A stretch of 64,000 nt of DNA from an uncultured Acidobacteriota bacterium (GCA_951812665.1 CATOST010000036.1:62001-126000), one strand, 5' to 3'; counted from the stretch's first letter, positions 10,181 to 19,116 are shown. The notes: generated by a model from the letters alone, not told the origin. A program made the numbers and translations.

Positions 10181-10618
10181 ATGCAGCTATCGGGAACGCA
10201 CCGACTGGCCTTACCCCGTCTCCGAGTCTGGCAGCTATTGAACGATCCCCAGGTGTTGGCCCGGGCCACTCCCGGTGTCAAGACCCTGGTGCCTGATGGT
10301 GAAGACCGTTTCCGAGCGGAGTTGGAACTGGGCCTGGGTCCGATTCGCGGCGTCTTCGGCGGACACGTGGAAGTGCGCGACAAGCAGGAGCCCTCGGACC
10401 TCACCCTGCGGGTCGAGGGAAACGGCAGCGTGGGTGGGATCCGGGCCGAGGGAAAGTTGAGGCTGGAAGAGGCGGGCCAGGAGACGGTGGTCCACTATCA
10501 GGGGAACGCCCTCGTGGCCGGGACCCTGGCGGCTGTCGGCAGCCGTCTCTTTTCCGGAATGGCCCGGAAGCTGGCGGCGGAATTCTTCGAAAATCTTCAA
10601 CGGGAGGGGAGCGAGTGA
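10181..10618 (+). CDS. CoxG-like SRPBCC protein (CO dehydrogenase subunit G family)
   Basis: A 145-residue protein that opens with MQLSGTHRLALPRLRVWQLLND and has ATPGVKTL shortly after, the typical start of CoxG/SRPBCC-fold proteins. In Afipia (Oligotropha) carboxidovorans CoxG helps anchor the CO dehydrogenase to the membrane; this copy lacks an obvious long C-terminal amphipathic tail. It is the first gene of the cox-like operon, 50 nt before the iron-sulfur subunit. An ATG at 10145 in the same frame was rejected because the family N-terminus starts at 10181. Confidence 0.85.
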   Translation: MQLSGTHRLALPRLRVWQLLNDPQVLARATPGVKTLVPDGEDRFRAELELGLGPIRGVFGGHVEVRDKQEPSDLTLRVEGNGSVGGIRAEGKLRLEEAGQETVVHYQGNALVAGTLAAVGSRLFSGMARKLAAEFFENLQREGSE

Positions 10619-10668
10619 ATCTTCGTACTCCCTCCCTGGGTTCGAACTACCATCGAAGGAGGTAGAAG

Positions 10669-11151
10669 ATGGCACAAGTGTCCATTGAGGTTCGAGTCAA
10701 TGGGTCGACCTATCGGAGGGAGGTGGAGCCTCGATTGCTCTTGGTGCACTTGCTTCGAGACGTGTTGGGTTTGACCGGGACTCACGTCGGTTGTGACACC
10801 TCCAGTTGCGGAGCGTGTACCGTCCTGCTGGGCGATCTGGCCGTGAAGTCTTGCACGCTGCTGGCGGTTCAGGCCGACGGCGCCGAGATCACCACGGTGG
10901 AGGCGTTGGCCACGAACGGAGACCTGCATGCGGTCCAGGAGGGGTTCTGGGAAGAGCATGGACTTCAGTGCGGGTTCTGCACGCCCGGCTTCCTGATGGC
11001 CACGGTCCAGCTCTTGGAGCGGAATCCGGATCCCGACGACGCCGAGATCCGGCACGCGCTGGAAGGGAACCTGTGCCGTTGCACCGGGTATCAGCACATC
11101 GTCAACGCCGTCCAGAATGCGGCCGGCAAATTGCGGGAAGCGGCAAGCTAG
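10669..11151 (+). CDS. coxS: Small [2Fe-2S] subunit of a CO dehydrogenase-like molybdenum hydroxylase
   Basis: The 160-residue electron-transfer subunit. The plant-type ferredoxin cluster motif CDTSSCGAC, with a further Cys near residue 63, is in the N-terminal half. The second cluster is bound by CGFC near residue 103 and CRCTGY near residue 138. It passes electrons from the molybdenum site to the FAD subunit. A strong GAAGGAGG site precedes the ATG. The large subunit follows after 12 nt. All eight expected cluster Cys positions appear to be present. Confidence 0.93.
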   Translation: MAQVSIEVRVNGSTYRREVEPRLLLVHLLRDVLGLTGTHVGCDTSSCGACTVLLGDLAVKSCTLLAVQADGAEITTVEALATNGDLHAVQEGFWEEHGLQCGFCTPGFLMATVQLLERNPDPDDAEIRHALEGNLCRCTGYQHIVNAVQNAAGKLREAAS

Positions 11152-11163
11152 GAAGGAGGAAGG

Positions 11164-13512
11164 ATGGCGACCAAATTTTTCGGTACACCAGTCAAGCGCC
11201 GCGAGGATCGGCGTCTGCTCACCGGGGGCAGCCAATACACGGACGACCTCGTGATCCCGGGCATGGTCCACGCGGCCATCGTCCGCAGTCCTCACGCCCA
11301 CGCCAACGTCAAATCCGTCGACGTGGAAGCGGCTCGGTCGGCCCCGGGAGTCGTGGCCGTATTCACCGGGAAGGATATGGAAGGAGTGGCCGGCATCCCC
11401 ACGGCCTGGCTCATTCCCGACAGTGATCTGAAGGCGACCGACCATCCCGCGTTGGCCCGGGACCGGGTCCGTTACGTCGGCGACGGCGTGGCCGTCGTGC
11501 TGGCCGAGGACCGTTACCAGGCCGAGGACGCCGCCCAACTGGTTCAGGTCGATTACGAGATCCTGGACGCGGTGGCGGATCAGTTGAAGGCCGTGGAGGA
11601 GAGCGCTCCTCAGGTCCATGACGATGCCCCCGGCAACAGATGTTTCCTGTTCAATACAATCAGCGGCGGAGATCTGGACCAGGCGTTTGAAGATGCCGAC
11701 GACGTTCTCAAGTTCCGGACCACCAATCACCGCATGATTCCCAGCGCCATCGAGCCCCGCGGGTGCTTGGCCCAGTACAACGCCGCCTCCGGTGAGTTGA
11801 CGCTGCGGATGACCAGCCAGAATCCACACATCCATAGACTGCTCCTCTCCATCGTGCTGGGAGTTCCCGAGCACAAGGTGAGGATCGTGACTCCCGAGAT
11901 CGGAGGCGGCTTCGGCAGCAAGATCGCCGTTTACGCCGACGAGGCCGTCATGGCCTTCTGCGCCATGCAGACGGGCCGTCCGGTCAAATGGGTGGAGACC
12001 CGGCGGGAGAACTTCCTGTGCACCACCCACGGACGCGATCATGTCACGGACGTGGAAGCGGCCTACACCAACGAAGGGAAGCTCCTGGGCCTGAAGTTCA
12101 AGACCTGGGCCAACATGGGGGCCTATGTCTCCACGGCGGCTCCCGGAGTCCCGACCTGGTTGTACGGCTTGATGCTCTCCGGGGTCTATGACGTTCCGGC
12201 GGTGGGGCTGGAGGTGGTTGGAGTCTTCACTCACACCACGCCTGTCGACGCCTGCCGGGGCGCGGGCCGGCCCGAGGCCACCTACCTGCTGGAGCGGATC
12301 GTGGATCTCGTGGCCCAACGTTTGGATCTGGACCCGATAGAGGTCCGTCGCCGGAATTTTATCCGCAAGGAGCAGTTTCCACATGCGGTGGCGCCTGGGG
12401 TCATCTACGACAGCGGCGACTATGACGCGGCCCTGGACCGGTGCCTGGAAATGGTCGACTACGAGGCTTTTCGAAACCAACAGGCGGAGGCGCGGAAACA
12501 GGGCCGTTATCTCGGGATCGGTTTCTCCACCTACGTCGAGATCTGCGGGCTGGGTCCCAGCTCGATCGTGGGAAGCACCGGATTTCAGGGGGGGCTCTGG
12601 GAGTCCTCGGTGGTTCGGGTGCACCCCACCGGCAAGGTCACCGTCATGACCGGCGCCAACCCTCACGGCCAAGGGGAGGAGACGACCTTCGCCCAGGTGG
12701 TGGGAGACGTGCTGGGAGTGGACATAGACGACGTGGAGCTGGTTCACGGAGACACGGACCTGGTTCCCATGGGAATGGGGACCTACGGCAGCCGCGCTAC
12801 GGCCGTGGGCGGGATCGCTGCTTTCAAGGCCGCCGAGAAGGTGGTGGACAAGGCTCGCAAGATCGCGGCGCATCAGCTGGAGGCCCGGGACGAAGACCTG
12901 GAGTTCGAGGACGGCCGCTTCCAGGTGAAGGGGACCGACCAGGGAATGAGCTTCCAGGACGTGGCTCTGCAGGCCTATCTGGCCTGGAACCTGCCCGAGG
13001 GCTTGGAGCCGGGATTGGAGGCCCAGTCCTTCTACGATCCCAGCAATTTCGTGTTTCCCTTCGGAGCGCATGCCTGCATCGTCGAGGTGGACGCCGAGAC
13101 CGGCCAGACCAAGATCGTCAGGTACGTGGCCGTGGACGACTGCGGAAAGGTGATCAATCCACTGATCGTAGACGGCCAGATCCACGGCGGCATCGCTTTC
13201 GGAATCGCCCAGGCGCTGTACGAACACGCACAGTACGACGAGTCGGCACAGCTCTTGACCGGGACCATGATGGATTACGCGGTGCCCAAGCCGGGTCAGA
13301 TGCCCAGCTTCGAGCTGGATCGGACCGTCACGCCTTCGCCCGTCAATCCCTTGGGGCTCAAGGGAATCGGAGAAGCCGGCAGCATCGGCAGCACGGCCGC
13401 GGTCGCTAATGCGGTTGCCGACGCGCTCGGTCCTTTCGGAATAGATCATGTCGAGATGCCTTTCACGCCCCAGCGCGTGTGGCAGGCCATTCAGCAGGCA
13501 CAGGGGAGGTAG
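11164..13512 (+). CDS. coxL: Large molybdopterin subunit, form-II CO dehydrogenase-like
   Basis: A 782-residue catalytic subunit of the xanthine oxidase family. The N-terminus KFFGTPVKRREDRRLLTG and GGGFGSK near residue 243 are typical, and GIGEAGSIG near residue 740 carries the conserved active-site Glu. The active-site loop that separates form I (AYXCSFR, with the Cu-binding Cys) from form II (AYRGAGR) reads ACRGAGR at residues 363-369. It therefore follows form II with Tyr replaced by Cys. Form-II enzymes may oxidise CO poorly or use other substrates, so CO oxidation should not be assumed. It sits between coxS and coxM. Confidence 0.92.
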   Translation: MATKFFGTPVKRREDRRLLTGGSQYTDDLVIPGMVHAAIVRSPHAHANVKSVDVEAARSAPGVVAVFTGKDMEGVAGIPTAWLIPDSDLKATDHPALARDRVRYVGDGVAVVLAEDRYQAEDAAQLVQVDYEILDAVADQLKAVEESAPQVHDDAPGNRCFLFNTISGGDLDQAFEDADDVLKFRTTNHRMIPSAIEPRGCLAQYNAASGELTLRMTSQNPHIHRLLLSIVLGVPEHKVRIVTPEIGGGFGSKIAVYADEAVMAFCAMQTGRPVKWVETRRENFLCTTHGRDHVTDVEAAYTNEGKLLGLKFKTWANMGAYVSTAAPGVPTWLYGLMLSGVYDVPAVGLEVVGVFTHTTPVDACRGAGRPEATYLLERIVDLVAQRLDLDPIEVRRRNFIRKEQFPHAVAPGVIYDSGDYDAALDRCLEMVDYEAFRNQQAEARKQGRYLGIGFSTYVEICGLGPSSIVGSTGFQGGLWESSVVRVHPTGKVTVMTGANPHGQGEETTFAQVVGDVLGVDIDDVELVHGDTDLVPMGMGTYGSRATAVGGIAAFKAAEKVVDKARKIAAHQLEARDEDLEFEDGRFQVKGTDQGMSFQDVALQAYLAWNLPEGLEPGLEAQSFYDPSNFVFPFGAHACIVEVDAETGQTKIVRYVAVDDCGKVINPLIVDGQIHGGIAFGIAQALYEHAQYDESAQLLTGTMMDYAVPKPGQMPSFELDRTVTPSPVNPLGLKGIGEAGSIGSTAAVANAVADALGPFGIDHVEMPFTPQRVWQAIQQAQGR

Positions 13513-13515
13513 AGC

Positions 13516-14388
13516 ATGTTTCCAGGCGAATTCGAATACCACGCTCCCGAGACCATCGAGGAGGCCCTCGACCTTCTGAGCCGTCATGGCTCCAATGCCA
13601 AGCTGCTGGCGGGAGGGCACAGCCTGATCCCCATGATGAAGCTGCGTCTGGCCTCGTCCCAGCATCTGGTGGATCTGAGGAAGCTCAAGTCCAGCTTGAG
13701 CTACATTCGAGAAGAGAACGGCGATCTGGCCATCGGAGCTCTCACCACGCATTCGGAGGTGGAGTTCTCCGAAAGCTTGCAGCAGAAGGCGGCTCCCCTG
13801 GCCGAGGCCGCGGGACTGATCGGGGATGTCCAGGTTCGGAACATGGGAACCTTGGGCGGCAGCCTGGCTCATGCCGATCCGGCGGCCGATCAGCCCGCTC
13901 CGGCTCTGGCGTTGGAGGCGCAGCTCGTTGCCCAGGGTCCCGGTGGGCGGCGGACCATTCCCGCCGACCAGTTCTTCTTCGGATTCTTCGCGACGGCCCT
14001 GCAGCAGGATGAGTTGCTGGTGGAAGTGCGGGTCGCTGGCTTGGGCGCCAATTCTGGCGGCTCCTACCTGAAATGCCCCCATCCCGCATCGGGATACGCC
14101 GTCTGCGGCGTGGCGGCGGTGGTGGAGACCGACGGCGGAGGAAACTGCGTCAAGTGCCGTGTCGGGGTAACGGGGATCTCCGACGGAGCCTACCGGGCCA
14201 CCGGTGTCGAGTCGGCTCTGGAGGGATCCGCCATCAGCGCGGACGCCATCGCGGCGGCCTCGGCCCACGCCACCGACGGAGTGGAGCCCTTGGACGATTA
14301 CTTCGCCGGGGGCGACTACCGGAGGGCGTTGGCGGCCGCCTACGTGAGGCGGGCCCTCACCACGGCCTCGGAGCGCGCCGCCGGGTAG
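13516..14388 (+). CDS. coxM: FAD-binding medium subunit of the CO dehydrogenase-like enzyme
   Basis: A 290-residue subunit that takes electrons from the iron-sulfur subunit. The FAD motifs are LLAGGHSLIPMMKLR near residue 33 and NMGTLGGSLAHADPAAD near residue 110. The coxL stop lies 3 nt before the ATG, so the two are co-translated. The gene order here is S-L-M rather than the M-S-L order common in form-I cox clusters, which supports the form-II reading of the large subunit. Confidence 0.92.
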   Translation: MFPGEFEYHAPETIEEALDLLSRHGSNAKLLAGGHSLIPMMKLRLASSQHLVDLRKLKSSLSYIREENGDLAIGALTTHSEVEFSESLQQKAAPLAEAAGLIGDVQVRNMGTLGGSLAHADPAADQPAPALALEAQLVAQGPGGRRTIPADQFFFGFFATALQQDELLVEVRVAGLGANSGGSYLKCPHPASGYAVCGVAAVVETDGGGNCVKCRVGVTGISDGAYRATGVESALEGSAISADAIAAASAHATDGVEPLDDYFAGGDYRRALAAAYVRRALTTASERAAG

Positions 14389-14435
14389 CTCCCGGTGCTT
14401 CCAAACGCTCGTTAGCGCCTATTGATTCCGGAATC

Positions 14436-14457
14436 GGGCCCGGTCCACACCGGGCCC
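14436..14457 (+). terminator. 9-bp perfect hairpin between coxM and coxD
   Basis: GGGCCCGGT, loop CCAC, ACCGGGCCC. It is followed by CCCTTTCTGTT, a weak pyrimidine run rather than a clear U-tract. It could partly terminate or process the transcript so that the structural subunits are made in excess over the maturation factors coxD/coxE. Confidence 0.5.
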
Positions 14458-14476
14458 GCCGGTCCCTTTCTGTTCA

Positions 14477-15403
14477 ATGCACCCTGAAATCGAGCAACTC
14501 CAACGCCGGTTGGAGCGCCAAGGCTACATTGCCGAACGCCCGGTGGCGACGGCCATTCAGTTGGCGGCGGTTCTGGGACGACCCCTCCTGGTGGAGGGAC
14601 CCACGGGAGTGGGAAAGACGGCGATCGCCGGCGCCATGTCCGGCGTCCTGGGCACCCATCTGATCCGCCTGCAGTGCTACGAAGGCATCGATACCAGCTC
14701 TGCCCTCTATGAGTGGAACTATCAGAAGCAGTTGCTGGACATTCGTCTGGCCGAGGCCAGCGGCTCCGGGCGGGCCGACATCTTCGGCGTCGACTACCTC
14801 TTGAAACGTCCTCTCCTGGAGGCCATCACCTCCCCGCAGGCGCCGGTGCTTCTCATCGACGAGGTGGACCGGAGCGATGAGGAGTTCGAGGCTTTTCTGC
14901 TGGAGTTGCTCTCGGATTGGCAGGTCTCGGTTCCGGAATTGGGTACGCTCACGGCCCGGCAGGTTCCCTATACGGTGCTCACTAGCAACCGGACCCGGGA
15001 TCTGGCCGATGCCCTGAGAAGGCGCTGCCTATATCTCTGGATCGACTATCCGTCTTTCGACAAGGAGCTGGCCATCGTTCGAGCCCGGGTGCCCGGCGCC
15101 GGGGAGGCCATTTCGGCCCGGATCGTGGCCTTCGTCCAGATGCTCCGGCGCCTCCCCCTGGAGAAGGCGCCCGGAGTCTCCGAGACCCTGGATTGGGTAG
15201 CGGCTCTCCTCTACCTCGACCGGGACCGGCTGGGCGCGGAGGTGATCGACTCGACCCTGGGAGTGCTGCTCAAGCACGTGGAGGATCAACGCCGGGTCCG
15301 AAGCCGTTTTCTCACGGCCCTGTTGTCCGGCCTCGGAGGTTTCGACTCGGGAGGGATCACCAGAGCGGTCGAGCAGATGGAAGCCGTTCTGGCGAAGTCC
15401 TGA
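14477..15403 (+). CDS. coxD: MoxR-type AAA ATPase, CoxD-like maturation factor
   Basis: A 308-residue AAA+ ATPase. Walker A is EGPTGVGKT near residue 40, Walker B is VLLIDEVDRSDEEFE near residue 127, and SNRTRDLADALRRRC carries sensor I and the arginine finger. CoxD-type proteins build the sulfur/metal site of CO dehydrogenase together with the VWA protein CoxE. Its stop overlaps the next start (TGATG at 15401-15405), which supports a MoxR-VWA pair acting as one complex in the cytosol. Confidence 0.88.
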   Translation: MHPEIEQLQRRLERQGYIAERPVATAIQLAAVLGRPLLVEGPTGVGKTAIAGAMSGVLGTHLIRLQCYEGIDTSSALYEWNYQKQLLDIRLAEASGSGRADIFGVDYLLKRPLLEAITSPQAPVLLIDEVDRSDEEFEAFLLELLSDWQVSVPELGTLTARQVPYTVLTSNRTRDLADALRRRCLYLWIDYPSFDKELAIVRARVPGAGEAISARIVAFVQMLRRLPLEKAPGVSETLDWVAALLYLDRDRLGAEVIDSTLGVLLKHVEDQRRVRSRFLTALLSGLGGFDSGGITRAVEQMEAVLAKS

Positions 15404-16521
15404 TGTCCTATCCGGGTCTCTTGGAGGAGAATGTGGCGGCCTTCGCCCGCATTCTGCGCTCCGAGGGGATGAGGGCGGGACCCCAGGAGGTCGGGGACGC
15501 CCTCACCGTGCTGCAGAGGTTCGGGATCACCGACCGGGGCGACTTCTTCCACGTGCTCCGCACGCTGTTTGCCGGAAGCCCCGGCGAGATCGAGCGCTTC
15601 GGCCACCTGTTTCAAAGGTACTTTCAGGGTGGACTGCTGGATGGGAACGGGCCAGCCGAACCGGGAACGGAAGAAAGTGAAGGGATTCAAGCAGCCATAC
15701 CCCGTTTCGGCTTGAGCCTGGTGGCTTGGTCCCAAGGTTCGGAGACCGAGGGGGAAACCCGGCAGGGCTCCTACAGTCCACTGGAAGTCCTCTCGGGAAG
15801 TCCTCCTCCAGGCCTGTCCGAGTCGGCCCAATTGAAGCTCACGGTTCGCCGTCTGGCCAGAAAATTGTCCCGCCGCAGGTCGCGGCGGCGGCGGCTCAGT
15901 TCCCGCGGGAGGGTTCCTGACCTGAGGCGCACAGTCCATCGGAGCACGCAGCGGGGTGGCGAGTTGATGGACCTGGTCTTCCGGCGACGCCGCCTGGACC
16001 GGGTCCGCTTGGTGGTCCTGATGGACGTGAGCGGCTCCATGGAGCTCCACAGTTCCTTTCTGTTCCGGTTCTCCCACGCCTGCGCCTCCCAGCGGGGACT
16101 GGGGCGGGTGGAGGTCTTCGCCTTCAGCACGCGGCTCTATCGCTTGACCCGGGCCCTGCAGGTGAGAGGCGCGCGGGGTGCACGGCAGGCGCTCTTCAGA
16201 GTCCTTCCCCGGAAAAGCACCGGCACCCGGATCGGTGCCTGCTTCCACGACTTCCTGGAAGGGTATCCCCACCAACTGGGGTCGCAAACGGCGGTGCTGG
16301 TCCTCAGCGACGGTTGGGACACGGGAGACCTGGACCTCCTGGAGCGGACGTTGATCCGGCTGAAGCAGACCGGGTCCCGGCTCCTCTGGCTGAGCCCGCT
16401 GGCGGCGGCTCCCGGTTACCGGCCCACCACCGCCGGCATCCGGGTCATTCTTCCTCATACCGACAGCTTCGCCCCCGTCGTGGATCTGGCCACCCTGCGG
16501 CGTTTCACGGATCGGCTGTGA
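15403..16521 (+). CDS. coxE: CoxE-like VWA-domain protein
   Basis: A 372-residue partner of the AAA ATPase. The C-terminal von Willebrand A domain has the metal-ion site DVSGSM near residue 208, with later T and D blocks (STGTRIG, LVLSDGWDTGDL). The middle is Arg-rich (KLSRRRSRRRRLS). VWA proteins of this type act as adaptors that bring the MoxR ATPase to its target enzyme. The start was set at 15403, where it overlaps the coxD stop, rather than at an upstream in-frame codon inside coxD. Its own stop overlaps the mocA-like start. Confidence 0.87.
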   Translation: MSYPGLLEENVAAFARILRSEGMRAGPQEVGDALTVLQRFGITDRGDFFHVLRTLFAGSPGEIERFGHLFQRYFQGGLLDGNGPAEPGTEESEGIQAAIPRFGLSLVAWSQGSETEGETRQGSYSPLEVLSGSPPPGLSESAQLKLTVRRLARKLSRRRSRRRRLSSRGRVPDLRRTVHRSTQRGGELMDLVFRRRRLDRVRLVVLMDVSGSMELHSSFLFRFSHACASQRGLGRVEVFAFSTRLYRLTRALQVRGARGARQALFRVLPRKSTGTRIGACFHDFLEGYPHQLGSQTAVLVLSDGWDTGDLDLLERTLIRLKQTGSRLLWLSPLAAAPGYRPTTAGIRVILPHTDSFAPVVDLATLRRFTDRL

Positions 16522-17087
16522 GCGTTGCCGGGGTGGTTCTGGCCGCCGGCGAGAGCCGGCGCATGGGATTCGCCAAGCTCCTCCTCCGGCATCGCGGCCA
16601 GAGCCTTCTGGCCCGTGCCGTTGCCACCGCCGCGCAGGCCTGCGACGCAGTGTGGGTCGTGGTCGGGGCCTTCGACAGGAGTTACCGGGATGAGGCCGAG
16701 GCCGCCGGAGCCAGGGTGGTGGTGAACCCAGACTGGCGGGAGGGTCTCGCCTCGTCCCTGCGGTGCGGAACCCAGGCGATTCCTGCGGAGTTCGGCTCGG
16801 CCCTAATCCTCTTGGGCGACCAGCCCTTCGTGGACGGGGAACACCTGGAGGCCCTGCTAAGCCGCCACCGCAGGGATGGTTGCGACCTGGTTATGTCCCG
16901 ATACCAGGGCGTGCTGGGCCCCCCGGCTTTAGTGGACCGCGCATTGTTCCCGAGGCTTTTGACTCTGCGGGGAGAGAGCGGAGCGCGATCCCTGCTGGGA
17001 GAGGCCAGATCGGTGGCCGAGGTCCGTCTCCGGGGCTCGCAGGACGTGGATACACGCGAGGATGCCCGCACTTGGTTGGAGCCCTGA
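16518..17087 (+). CDS. mocA: Molybdenum cofactor cytidylyltransferase (MocA-like)
   Basis: A 189-residue NTP-transferase. VVLAAGESRRMGFAKLLL is the nucleotide-binding signature, and LILLGDQPFVDGEHL near residue 96 carries the metal-binding Asp. MocA couples CTP to molybdopterin to make the cytosine dinucleotide cofactor used by xanthine oxidase-family enzymes, which fits its place as last gene of the cox-like operon. The GTG start overlaps the coxE stop (GTGA). There is no separate xanthine dehydrogenase in view, so the coxL product is the likely client. Confidence 0.87.
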   Translation: MSVAGVVLAAGESRRMGFAKLLLRHRGQSLLARAVATAAQACDAVWVVVGAFDRSYRDEAEAAGARVVVNPDWREGLASSLRCGTQAIPAEFGSALILLGDQPFVDGEHLEALLSRHRRDGCDLVMSRYQGVLGPPALVDRALFPRLLTLRGESGARSLLGEARSVAEVRLRGSQDVDTREDARTWLEP

Positions 17088-17258
17088 CCTGACCGTCCGC
17101 TACCGACTTCGAAGTAGTGGCGATTGGTTGAAGGGATCGGGGAGGGGAACGATAATCGCGGGGCGGGGAGTATTCGCCGTCGAGTCTACTGAAAAGCTTC
17201 GGCGGCGTCGAGGGGAAGAGCAGAATCCCCGACCGGAATCGGACGAGGAGCATCGGCC

Positions 17259-18464
17259 ATGATCATTGAAGAAATACGTATCCGGAACTTCAAGGCGCTC
17301 CACAACGTCGCCCTGACGGAGATACCTTCATTGGCGGTGTTTGTCGGCAAGAACGGAGCCGGCAAGACTACGTTGTTTCGCGTTTTTTCGTTTCTCAAGA
17401 ACTGTCTGTCGAAGAACGTCCGCATCGCATTGCAGAACGAGGGTGGTTTCAACGGATTCAAGGAAGTCGTTACCCGGGGCGTCGACACATCCGAAAGTAT
17501 CGTCATCGAACTCAAATTTCGCTTGTGGATTACGGAAAAGGAACGCTTGGTGACCTATCGGTTGGAGATCGGCCTGGAGAACGGAAGGCCGCTGGTGCGC
17601 CGCGAAATACTGCGCTACAAGCGCGGTCGCTATGGCAGGCCTTTTCACTTCATTGATTTTTCCCACGGCAAGGGCGCTGCGGTCAGCAACGAAGAAGATT
17701 TCGACAAACCCGACACCCTCCTCACCAGAGAAGAGCAGTCTGTTGATCCTGATGTGTTGGCCATCAACAGCCTTGGGCAACTGGAGCGCTTCAGGGCGGC
17801 GAAGGCGTTCCGTGAATTGATAGAAAATTGGCATATTTCAGACTTTCACATCAACGATGCGCGCGGCAAGAAAAGGCACGAGCCCGGCTTTCATCTCTCC
17901 AGTTCGGGAGACAACCTGCCTTCGGTCGCCTTCCACCTCAAAGAAGAACACCCTGATATTTTTGAATTGGTGTTGAAAAAAATGAGGGAGAGAGTGCCGG
18001 GCATCTCTGACATCAAGGCCAGAGTCGGCGAGGATGGAAGCTTGTTGATTCGTTACTCCGACAGCGCCTTCAACGATCCTTTTTTGGACTTCAACGTTTC
18101 GGATGGCACCATAAAGATGTTTGCCTATTTGCTGTTGCTGCACGATCCCAAACCACACAAAGTTCTTTGTATCGAGGAACCCGAAAACCAGTTGTATCCG
18201 GAATTGATGGATATACTTGCAGAGGAATTTGAAGATTACGCTCGCAGGGGCGGACAGGTGTTCGTTTCCACACATTCACCGCAATTTCTCAACGCCATAC
18301 CACTGGAGAGTCTGTTCTTGATCGACAAGACCGAGGGCACGGCGGAATTTATTCCCTTCACTGAGGACCCGCTCGTCAGCGAACATCTGCAAGCGGGGGA
18401 TAAGGCCGGTTATTTGTGGACCCACGGAATGCTTGTCGGAATGAGCCGAAGAGCCAGAAGATGA
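17259..18464 (+). CDS. OLD/AAA_21-type ATPase of a two-gene cassette
   Basis: A 401-residue ABC/SMC-like ATPase. MIIEEIRIRNFKAL is the usual opening of RecF/OLD-type ATPases. Walker A GKNGAGKTT is at residues 30-38, the signature-like NVSDGTIKMF is near residue 280, Walker B VLCIEEPENQLYP is near residue 305, and the switch His is in STHSPQFL. It lacks a C-terminal Toprim domain, but the next gene, overlapping by ATGA, has Toprim-like motifs. The base composition is clearly lower in G+C than the neighbours (40% in 17941-18000), which suggests transfer. A GAGGAG site lies 7 nt before the ATG. Probable defence or DNA-repair role (inference). Confidence 0.8.
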   Translation: MIIEEIRIRNFKALHNVALTEIPSLAVFVGKNGAGKTTLFRVFSFLKNCLSKNVRIALQNEGGFNGFKEVVTRGVDTSESIVIELKFRLWITEKERLVTYRLEIGLENGRPLVRREILRYKRGRYGRPFHFIDFSHGKGAAVSNEEDFDKPDTLLTREEQSVDPDVLAINSLGQLERFRAAKAFRELIENWHISDFHINDARGKKRHEPGFHLSSSGDNLPSVAFHLKEEHPDIFELVLKKMRERVPGISDIKARVGEDGSLLIRYSDSAFNDPFLDFNVSDGTIKMFAYLLLLHDPKPHKVLCIEEPENQLYPELMDILAEEFEDYARRGGQVFVSTHSPQFLNAIPLESLFLIDKTEGTAEFIPFTEDPLVSEHLQAGDKAGYLWTHGMLVGMSRRARR

Positions 18465-19033
18465 TCGTGCTTCTCACCGAAGAACCATCCATGGCTCGAT
18501 TGTTGGAAATCATCATTCCCAAGCTGTGGCCCGGCTCCGTGCAAGGATGGGACTGGATAGTCCTGCCGCATGAGGGCAAGAGCGATCTGGAACGATCCAT
18601 TCCCAAAAGGATGGCAGGATGGAACTATCGGAGTCCACACTTTGTCATTCTTCGAGACAACGATGGAGCTGATTGTTACGCAATCAAGAAGAAATTGTGC
18701 GACTTGGCGGTCGGTTCCAATAAACCTTTTCATGTGCGAATAGTCTGTCAGGAGCTTGAAAGTTGGCTGCTCGGCGACCTGGCGGCGGTAAAATGCGCGT
18801 ATCCGAGAACAGCAGTCAGAAACAAGGCAAAGTTCCGGGATCCGGACAGATTGACGAACGCTTCACAGGAATTGGGACGATTGATCAACGTGCAGGGAAA
18901 GATCGCCCGAGCGAAGAATATTGGCAGGCATTTTGATCTCGGCAACAATACGTCTCGAAGTTTCAATAATTTTATAGAAACATTTGTTCGGGTGGTCGAA
19001 GCGAGTGAAGATCTGTCGGGAGCTTATCGGTAG
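18461..19033 (+). CDS. DUF4276-like protein with Toprim-like acidic motifs
   Basis: A 190-residue protein. The N-terminal strand VLLTEEPS has Glu7/Glu8, the strand FVILRDNDGAD has Asp66 and Asp68, and CQELESWLLGD lies near residue 96. A first-strand Glu followed by a DxD strand is the arrangement of Toprim nucleases, and the order of motifs fits DUF4276-family proteins. Its start overlaps the ATPase stop, so both are made together. By analogy with OLD, Gabija and PARIS-type systems it may be the nuclease or toxin partner released or activated by the ATPase. That is inference; the fold was not tested. Confidence 0.65.
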   Translation: MIVLLTEEPSMARLLEIIIPKLWPGSVQGWDWIVLPHEGKSDLERSIPKRMAGWNYRSPHFVILRDNDGADCYAIKKKLCDLAVGSNKPFHVRIVCQELESWLLGDLAAVKCAYPRTAVRNKAKFRDPDRLTNASQELGRLINVQGKIARAKNIGRHFDLGNNTSRSFNNFIETFVRVVEASEDLSGAYR

Positions 19034-19116
19034 TGTGTCGTCGTGAACTTCTTGGCCAACCGACAAACGGTGTGGCGTCGATCACTGTCTGCTCTCGCCC
19101 GAACGGGGGTGCCGGT

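Noticed and set aside
10597-14268. A 1223-codon antisense frame over the cox-like structural genes
   Set aside because: It mirrors codon structure of coxS, coxL and coxM, has no recognisable domain and no ribosome site.
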